Assembly (NCBI RefSeq): GCF_015706575.1
Contig: NW_024037050.1
Coordinates: forward strand, 6,944,001 to 7,008,000
Direction: 5' to 3'
DNA: 64,000 bases
From: Patiria miniata
Lineage: Eukaryota; Echinodermata; Asteroidea; Valvatida; Asterinidae
In this document: piece by piece, positions 57,709 through 64,000 of the stretch
Layout: each line of letters starts with the position of its first letter
Position numbering within the stretch: the stretch's first letter is position 1
Notes under the pieces: model-generated
What the model was told of the DNA's origin: nothing
Seen by the model: only the letters and a program-made list of their open reading frames with translations
The model's database searches: none
Translations under genes and position numbers: made by a program

Positions 57709-58740
57709 TTTACACTTAACGCCATCCCCAACGGCCCCACACTGGCTTACAGGCGTCCTCGAAATCTACGGGACTTGATTGTTCGAGCTGAAGTCCCATC
57801 CTTAGATGCATCCCCTCCCACCCAGCATGGTACTTTCAAGTGCAGTTCCAGATGTGTTGTCTGCCAGATTCATATCCAGGAGTCCGACTCCTTTTCTGGC
57901 CACTCTTCTGTCACTACCCACAGAACCATTGGTAACATCACTTGTAACACCTCTAATGTCATATATCTCATTTCTTGCAAGGTCTGTGGAGTGCAGTATG
58001 TAGGTGAGACTAAGAATACGCTCAAGAAGCGTTTCTATGCCCACCGGTCAACGGTCAACACCAAGAAACTAGACACCCCTGTTGGTCATCACTTCAACCT
58101 GCCTAACCACTCCATTTCTGATATGATTTTGCAGGGCATTGAATCTCTTGGCCATCGCAAGGACTCAGTTCGCCTCAGCAGAGAGAAAGTGTGGATGAAT
58201 CGTCTTCGAACTATTCAACCACATGGTCTCAACATCCAACTTGGAAATGATTAATCCTTTTCTTCCTCCATTGTCTTCTGTTGCAGATAATCCATCTGGT
58301 CTTCCTTGTTTGTGTTTACCCATCTTCCCCCATCTTTCATCCCTTTCCACCTCAATACTGTTCCCCCCCCCCCCCCGCATCATCCCTTCACTCTCACACT
58401 CTTTTGTCCGTTCCCACTTCCTGTGACCTTTGATCCTTCCCCTTTCTGGTCCCTCCCCTGTTTACACCAGACCCCTTGTGGTTTGCCATCTCCCTTTGTT
58501 TCTTTGTTCTCTCATCCACCCTCCCCTGCATCTTTCCACACCTTTCCCACCTAATCCTCCTTTTGTGTTTCTTCTTTCAGCCCTGCATGTTTGTGTGCAC
58601 CCCCATGTTAATGTATGTACCTCTGTCATTTCTGGTTTAGCCTCTGAAGAAGAACTTGCTAAGTTCGCAACGTCAGGCCACATTAATTTTTCCCCCAAGG
58701 AAGAGAAAGCCAAATTATTAGAAACTGAAAGGGGAAATCT
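57709..58740 (+). mobile_element. Penelope-like element, 5'-truncated
   Basis: It contains the C-terminal GIY-YIG endonuclease frame, a pyrimidine-rich 3' region, and a tail with CTCTGAAGAAGAACTTGC and AACGTCAGGCC, a wording common at Penelope-like 3' ends. The reverse transcriptase part is absent. Only the last part (from about AAGGAAGAGAAAGCC) is shared with the left copy of the SRCR repeat at 36529. Confidence 0.75.
57713..58254 (+). CDS. Penelope-like element C-terminal GIY-YIG endonuclease fragment
   Basis: About 180 residues open to a stop at 58254. It has a Cys-rich motif (FKCSSRCVVCQIH), then CNTSNVIYLISCKVCGVQYV, which carries the GIY-YIG-like pair (IYLI ... VQYVG), followed by KNTLKKRFYAHRS with the conserved arginine. 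A further conserved E in LSREKVWMNRLRT matches the family metal-binding residue. The N-terminal reverse transcriptase is missing, so it is a 5'-truncated copy. Confidence 0.85.
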
Positions 58741-58827
58741 GTAAGCACTACGTTTGGACTGTGATTATTAATGAAATGTTTTAAAGAAGCCCACACCTTC
58801 TTGTCATTAATTAATACAGCCACGTAC

Positions 58828-59139
58828 TTGGATAACACTTCAGGCTGGAATCTTCGCTATGGGTGCAGTCTTCTACACCCCATCCGTTGTGTGGACAACT
58901 GTCAAGGCTAGCTTCTGTACCAGTGCAGCTTATACCGTCGAGGTAGATCGGCCCGGATCCGGCACCGTGGGTAGCTGAGCTGTAGGCGTTTGTCGCATAC
59001 GGGTAGCCCAACTGACGACAGGCGACATTGGCGTCGTTCATGTCCCAATTGTCATCACACACGGTGCCCCAGGCGCCATTATGCCACACCTCCACCCTGC
59101 CCTCGTTTGGCGTCGCACCATTCACCAAACGGATTGATA
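58828..59139 (-). CDS. Gene B internal SRCR exon (right copy)
   Basis: A 312-bp phase 1-1 exon between CTACTTGCAG and GTACGTGG. It encodes SIRLVNGATPNEGRVEVWHN and continues through GTVCDDNWDMNDANVACRQL, ISCTGTEASL, SCPHNGW and DCTHSEDSS to KCYP: six cysteines, group A SRCR. The first codon is completed by the linker exon (G plus TA gives Val). Confidence 0.87.
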
Positions 59140-59202
59140 CTGCAAGTAGCAAATGAAACAAACACTGACTTTTTTTCTCGTTTCATTAATTGTATAGGCC
59201 AG

Positions 59203-59329
59203 AGACATAATGACGTCACGCTTTGTTTACATGTGCGCTTCCTATGTGGCAGACGGTCCCTACTTCGTCTGGCGTCCCGACTTCGCTCCCATAGGAAAGT
59301 GCACATGTCAACATTACGTCATTAGGTCT
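59203..59329. mobile_element. Palindromic MITE, complete copy
   Basis: AGACATAATGACGTCACGC at the left faces ACATTACGTCATTAGGTCT at the right. Inner arms GTTTACATGTGCGC and GCACATGTCAAC also pair. It is the complete form of 37024-37112 and a relative of 27053-27194. Confidence 0.7.
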
Positions 59330-60061
59330 AAGGTGTATTGAGGATATTGTAGTGCATTTGTTAAAGGTGAATTAAAGATCTGTCCAAACAACTTCGATTG
59401 TTGAAACGTCTGCCATTTATTAATTTATACCTTTTCATATCTGCTTGTCAACAATAGGCATTAGGCAAATGCATTTTGAATATACCCACCACCAATTACC
59501 CATACTGTACGCACGGTCAGTCAGTTGACAAGTCAGTGAGTGAGTGGACACTACGCTTGCCCTCTGGGACCAACAAAGTTACTCTTCATTCAGTGAAAGT
59601 AACCAAAGTCCCAAAAAGTAAGTTCCTTGTGTGTAAAATAACGACTTAATGAATGAAAAGGGCAGTAAGGCCTGGAATGCGCCCAATTGGGCTACAAAAC
59701 GTATTTTAAACGAAATGGTGGTACATGTACTTTCCGTACATGTAATTGGAAAGAGCATTTACAAGTAGGCGATATACCATGCATGTGAGAACATTTTCTT
59801 GCGAAAACCATGCATGTGAGAACGAATTCGGGAGTCAAAATTTTGACTCTCAAAAATCGAGCTGTTGAGTGCTAGATTTGAATCCTGCTGCACAGTTTTT
59901 GTATTGGTGCAATGTGCATGTGTCACACACAGAACGTGTATATAACATTGAATACACACGGCTTGAAATACGTATGCATACAGGGTAAGTACAAAAAATG
60001 TTCCTTTGGATAAATCCTTGTCTTCCACAAAAACGGGAACGATCGCTTGTTTTCTCCCAAG
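59330..60061. other. Gene B intron with dispersed repeat, left part
   Basis: No exon was seen. From about 59890 the sequence matches the gene A intron at 17281-17436, up to the insertion site of the next element. Confidence 0.5.
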
Positions 60062-60123
60062 TATGGTGTTCCATATGTGCCAACGGCGTCGCATTTGTTT
60101 GTTTTTTTGGCGTAACCTTTTTT

Positions 60124-60390
60124 TGGGGGGGGGTCGCCTTTTTTTTTTTTGCGTCGCCTTTTTTTTTTGGCGTCGCCTTTTTTTTTGGCGTCGCCTTTTT
60201 TTTTGGCGTCGCCTTTTTTTTTTTTTGGTGTCCCTTTTTTATTTTTTGGCGTCGCATTTTTTGTTTTGGCGTCGAATTTTTTTTTTTGGCGTCGCATTTT
60301 CTTTTTTGGCGTCGAATTTTTTGTTTTGGCGTCGAATTTTTTTTTGGGGGGGGCGGCGCATTTTTTTTGGGGGGGGGGCGTCTATGAGGC
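60124..60390 (+). repeat. GGCGTCGC(C/A) + T-run minisatellite
   Basis: About a dozen units of 18-22 bp: GGCGTCG, CC or AA or CA, then 7-12 T. Open frames on both strands (WRRLFF, KKKGDAK) are by-products. A short mirror of it (61145-61205) lies at the other end of the element. Confidence 0.85.
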
Positions 60391-60404
60391 GCCCTTTATG
60401 ACTT

Positions 60405-60710
60405 TATTACGAAACAAATATGTATAGAACGAAACCAATATATATAGAACGAAACCAATATATATTGAACGAAACAAATATTTATGGAACGAAACCAATA
60501 TATATAGAACGAGAAACAAATATATGGAACGAAAGCAATATATATAGAACGAGAAACAAACATATATAGAACGAAAATCAAATATATATAGAACGTTAAT
60601 CCAATATATATAGAACGTAACTCCAATATATATAGAACGTAACTCAAATATATATAGAACGAAACTCAAATATGTATAGAACGAAACTCAAATATATATA
60701 TTTAACGTTT
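60405..60710 (+). repeat. ATATATAGAACGAAAC minisatellite
   Basis: About fifteen units of about 20 bp with AACGAAAC(C/T)(A)AATATATATAG. AT-rich, tandem, some units shortened. Minus-strand frames (YILVSFYIYW) come from the repeat. Confidence 0.85.
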
Positions 60711-60718
60711 CAATAGGG

Positions 60719-60960
60719 TGACCGTTTTAGCCGAATTTCGGCTAAATTTGACAGATTTTTTTGGGGGAAAAAGTTTGACAAAAAATCTAGCAGATTGAAT
60801 TGATTCTAGTAGATTTCTAGCAGAATTCTGCAAAATTGGTGATTTTGACGAGAAAACTGCAGTTTTTGAAGAAAAAAAGTTTCACAGAAAATCTAGCAAA
60901 TGAATTTTTTTTAAAGCAGATATCTAGCAGAATTCTGCAAAAGAGGTGATTTGGACGGAA
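60719..60960 (+). repeat. ACCGTTTTAGCC hairpin with degenerate CAGATT/TAGCAGA repeats
   Basis: ACCGTTTTAGCCGAATTTCG and the following GCTAAATTTGACAG form a hairpin (AGCCGA/TCGGCT), followed by degenerate repeats of AAAATCTAGCAGA and GTGATTT. The first 40 bp also occur in the Helitron-like cluster. Confidence 0.6.
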
Positions 60961-61363
60961 AAATATAGCAGAGCTGATTTGCTTGCAAAAAAAGCTTTTT
61001 GGCCAGTCTAACCGTTGAGGTACGAGAACACAGTAAAGTACTGTAGACATTGGAAACCAGGCTAGACACGAGCCATTTAAAAAAGAATAATACCTTTTTT
61101 TATAAAGGAAATTTTATGATTTTTTTTGGGGGGGGGTTAAAATTCGACGCCAAAAAAAAAAAGGTGCGACGCCAAAAAAAAAAGGCGACGCCAAAAAAAC
61201 AACAAATGCGACGCCGTTGGCACATATGGAACACCATACCCAAGGGTTATCCAAAGGGGTGTCTGGGAATGTTAAAGTCCAAGATATTTCGGGGGACATG
61301 AGACAGTGCAATCTTTACATCTCTTCAAAGCGACTCCGATCACTCGAAACCAATGAAACTTAC

Positions 61364-61418
61364 CCAGTGTGGTTGGCACCAATGTCGTTGTGGGGAGTTC
61401 CACTGTAATAGCGGTTCT
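61364..61418 (-). CDS. Gene B Thr/Pro-rich linker exon
   Basis: A 55-bp exon between TTTTCATTCAG and GTAAGTTT, encoding RTAITVELPTTTLVPTTL in phase 0-1. It differs by one base from gene A exon 2. The upstream intron (to 62242) is also a close copy of 21896-22717. Confidence 0.68.
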
Positions 61419-62779
61419 CTGAATGAAAACATGACAAAAATATAAACATACTATCTTATCCATTACACTTCAAAGTACCAAGTCGAATTAGGTCCCTGTG
61501 TTTGTTTTTGATCATTCTTCAAGGATCTTGCATGTAAATTGAGAGTCTGACACAGATTGTAGTAAGAATACAACTAAAATGCACAGAAAATGCCACCCCT
61601 CAGTAAAGAACTTGCAAATTAAAACAAATAGATCAGTAAGATTTCGCGACAACAAACAAACATGAAACATTTAAAGTTGTTATATACGTGCTTTTAGAAA
61701 AAAAAATGATTTTCTTTCCAGAACGAAATTAAAATGGAAAAAAATGTTCTGCAACAAATAAAGTTGCGTGTTTGTTTTTGCAGGCTTTTATACAGTTTTA
61801 AAAATTGGTTTTAAATGGCGCTCTCCAGTTCAGAAATTGCGCACACTATTCAAAACGAATTAGGAGCGTCCCGCTCATTCAAAGGTTGAAATTAATTAAT
61901 TGATTGTCCGTCACGGGCCGATTTTTTTCGTGCGATTTCTCATTCGAAAGCTCATAACTAATGTAATGCTAGACACTTATCAATTCAATTTAAAAATCCA
62001 TCAAGGTTCCACACACACAAAGCACGCATACATCAACTTTAATATATCAATAATGAGCGGCAAAACACGTGTCGGCGACTTTGTAAAACACCAAAGATTT
62101 GTGTGGACACAGATATAAGGGAAAAGTTCGACTCTTCCCTGTGCTGTTAATTTCAATCGTTCAATAGCTATTTGGCTGAATAAAAAAAACGTTTTCAATT
62201 CATATTTTTATGGAAATGGTTGATGGAATAATACTGCACTACTGTTGTGGCGCTCTTATGTAATACCAGACGTGGCGCTCTTATACAAATTCTTGTAATA
62301 CCCTCCTAATCTTGTGTGGCTATATAAGCACGCCCGTATTCATTGTTCGTTGCAGTTGGCTTCAGGGCGTTGGCTCCGTCATGACTTTCTGTATCATTTT
62401 CTGTAGTCATATTAAATTATTTGGAAGCAGAGTTTAAGTTTCCTGTGTTTGGATTTGAGTTGTCCAATGTCTGTTCTTATAAATTCCTAATTCGCTACAT
62501 CACAAGCATCATAAGAAATGGTGGAAGATCCGCACCAACTCTGTGTTCCTACACCGAGCTTTCCCTGTCCTTCATTCCGGACTCTGACGGCCAACGCCCC
62601 GGTCAGCTGCCCTTGCCGGACACGGTTAGTTTTTATTAATTTCAAAGTGGCATCAGTTTCGTAGGTTTCATTTTCTTTTGTAAATAAAGTATTAAAGATT
62701 ATACTGGACACAGTTGTAGAATTATTCAGTAGTGGCGGATTGTCCAAATTAGTTTCATTTGATTTCTGTGTTCAAGTAT

Positions 62780-63555
62780 CAATCCTTCAATGTTTATGGA
62801 AAGCGATCTAGAAGAAAAACCAACAATGTCGGGCACCAAATATGATTTAGCCTCTAGTGGACTAAAATATTTCTAGATTTAGGACTTTGGCCTCATTAAG
62901 AGATTTTGCAGATGCAAAAAAAGTCTTGGCTTTACAGTCTCGAATATTTGGCCACGCCCGAATTTGTCTAGAAAGTGTGCCGAATGAAGACAAAAATTCA
63001 GTAGAGAGTATCCAAAAGATTTTGAAGAAACATTTTCAAGGTGACTCTTGGGTGTGGCAAGTTGAAACAAAATTGCTTGAACGAAAACAACTACCTTCCG
63101 AAACATTGGATGATTATGATTCAAATATTATGAACATGTGTCAACAAGTTAAGAAATCAAGTGCAGAGTGTCTTTCCATATTTGTACGTGGATTATTACC
63201 ATCCATTCGGGCATTTGTATTTTCCAAACAACCGAAATCATTCCATGATGCTCTTGATTATGCTAGACTGGCTATCTCTGTGCAACAAACAGCTCATGAG
63301 CCGGATAGATTGAAAGCAAATGATACTGATCCTAGTGTTTCCGTAAATGCCATCCATTCCACTCTGCAATCCCTTACAGTAACCATGAATTCAATTGCGA
63401 ATAGGTTGGATAGGTTGGAACAACAGAAGGAACAAAGTCCAAAGAAACCAATTTCACCTGGTAGAGCTAATCCTCAGCAATCCAATCGTTATCCATTCAC
63501 TTGTCACAGATGTGGTCGCACAGGTCACAAATGGCGGTATTTCCGAGCTACTTAA
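62780..63555 (+). other. Gag-like region of the LTR element
   Basis: A retroelement Gag-type sequence with helical capsid-like text, an ETLDDYDSNIMNMC-type segment, a predicted coiled coil (IANRLDRLEQQKEQ) and a C-terminal zinc-knuckle region (CHRCGRTGHKW). Treated as a fossil part; no finer description is given. Confidence 0.75.
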
Positions 63556-63699
63556 GATGTCCTAGGTAATCCTTTAAACTAAGGAGCCCACCTGTTTATG
63601 TCAAAACTTCAAAAGTTCAAACACCGACAGGTGGGGAAGCCTCAGACAAACAAAAAGAAGGCCTTGTGAATTCACAAGTAAAGAGTAATTCTGAGTGTG

Positions 63700-64000
63700 T
63701 TGAAATGAATTTGAGTTCTTCAAGTACAATTGATGTAAAGATTTATCATGTACAAGTTGAAGCCCTTATTGATACTGGTGCTTCCATTAATCTTATCGAT
63801 AATGACTGGCTTTTAAAACATCTGCCTGCCATGCACCATTTAATCGAAAAACCTCGTTTGATGAGTGCTAAAACGGCTAATAATTCTGACTTAGACATTA
63901 CAGGGTTTATTACCTTACCAGTGGCTATGTGTGACACCTGTTTTCAAATAGAATTCCATGTTGTGTGTAGTCTTACCTCACATATGATTCTTGGTTCACA
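63700..64000 (+). other. Aspartic-protease-like region of the LTR element
   Basis: A retropepsin-type motif ALIDTGASINLI is followed by sequence of the same family up to the window edge (HMILGS). It places the element in the Ty3/gypsy-like group, though without reverse transcriptase in view the assignment is tentative. Confidence 0.7.

Larger units (their letters stand above)
57535..59292. repeat. Direct repeat with SRCR exon, right copy
   Basis: Starts GGTGACGTCACTTTC at the LINE 5' edge and matches 36206-37112 up to CTTCGCTCCCAT. Beyond that point it continues into the missing right arm of the MITE, which the left copy lacks. A Penelope-like fragment lies inside this copy. Confidence 0.7.
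60062..61238. mobile_element. 1,177-bp element with perfect 38-bp inverted ends, two internal minisatellites
   Basis: Both ends begin TATGGTGTTCCATATGTGCC and continue AACGGCGTCGCATTTGTT inward, identical over 38 bp. CCCAAG flanks both sides (60056-60061, 61239-61244). Gene A has the empty site (about 17436, CTCCAAGGG). Inside are a GGCGTCGCC-plus-T-run array, a GAACGAAACCAATATATATA array and copies of the ACCGTTTTAGCC hairpin. No transposase. Confidence 0.85.
35452..61418 (-). other. Gene B: SRCR-repeat paralogue of gene A (5' end outside the window)
   Basis: Exons on the minus strand: 61418-61364 (linker), 59139-58828 (SRCR), 36958-36650 (SRCR), 35771-35452 (terminal SRCR). Phases are 0-1, 1-1, 1-1 and 1 to stop. 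The lengths sum to 996 nt in one frame (331 residues, partial). The first exon is not seen: upstream of the linker the sequence runs into an LTR element. The 21.9-kb intron between the two internal SRCR exons carries the LINE and Helitron-like cluster. Whether so large an intron is spliced normally cannot be judged here. No EGF exon was found in the gene. Confidence 0.7.
62243..64000 (+). mobile_element. Ty3/gypsy-type LTR retroelement (fossil), right part outside the window
   Basis: The left LTR starts TGTTGTGGCGC at 62243, straight after sequence that is uninterrupted in the paralogue (22717). The LTR has a TATATAA at about 62331 and ends somewhere between 62.5 and 62.73 kb (a possible AATAAA near 62683 favours the longer form). 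Gag-like and aspartic-protease-like parts follow. The visible portion looks largely whole, with perhaps one or two breaks, and seems young. The rest lies beyond the edge. Confidence 0.75.

Noticed and set aside
58430-58744. Frame with ASEEELAKFATSGHINF
   Set aside because: Lies in the Penelope-like 3' region; likely non-coding tail, with no start or domain support.
59850-60401. KKKGDAK / WRRLFF repeat frames
   Set aside because: Translation of the GGCGTCGCC plus T-run minisatellite.

Overview
The window looks like nuclear DNA of an invertebrate deuterostome (echinoderm, hemichordate or cephalochordate; I cannot decide which). It is AT-rich, has long introns with GT/AG boundaries, encodes extracellular PAN, calcium-binding EGF and SRCR modules in symmetrical phase-1 exons, and is full of LINE, Penelope-like, DNA-transposon and rolling-circle-type repeats. 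Nothing in it is bacterial.

Layout. 0-6.4 kb: a tRNA-derived SINE, a hAT-like non-autonomous element and one intronless class A GPCR gene (minus, 3500-4588). 6.4-17.25 kb and 31.95-35.97 kb are paralogous blocks, each holding the 3' end of an SRCR gene plus its downstream intergenic DNA. The first block has since gained a ~66-bp minisatellite (7.8-10.2 kb), a palindromic element and two extra tandem copies of a 1,633-bp unit. 16.7-31.25 kb is gene A on the minus strand: signal peptide + PAN/apple, short Thr/Pro linker, five EGF exons, terminal SRCR. Its eight exons sum to 1,290 nt in one continuous frame (429 aa). 35.45-61.42 kb is gene B, a tandem paralogue whose first exon is not in the window: linker exon, three SRCR exons, same terminal SRCR, no EGF exons. 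Comparing the introns shows that gene B lacks exactly the 4.28-kb block that carries all five EGF exons in gene A.

37.1-57.55 kb, inside gene B, is a nested mobile cluster. A 5'-truncated Jockey/CR1-group LINE (minus, about 54.85-57.55 kb) has a (TAA)n tail. Into that tail has inserted a 17.7-kb cluster of Helitron2/Helentron-like non-autonomous elements: 5' palindromes, matching 3' subterminal inverted repeats, a 3' hairpin and a CTAG end, many joined head to tail, with bodies of tandem monomers rich in TGACGTCA. The LINE-plus-cluster is flanked by two direct copies of a segment bearing an SRCR exon, the geometry of an unusually large target duplication.

57.7-64 kb holds a Penelope-like GIY-YIG fragment, the second SRCR exon copy, a 1.18-kb inverted-repeat element inserted at a site that is empty in gene A, the linker exon, and at the right edge a Ty3/gypsy-type LTR retroelement that runs out of the window.

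Genes A and B probably encode secreted or surface recognition proteins from a locally expanding SRCR family; that role is inferred from domains only.
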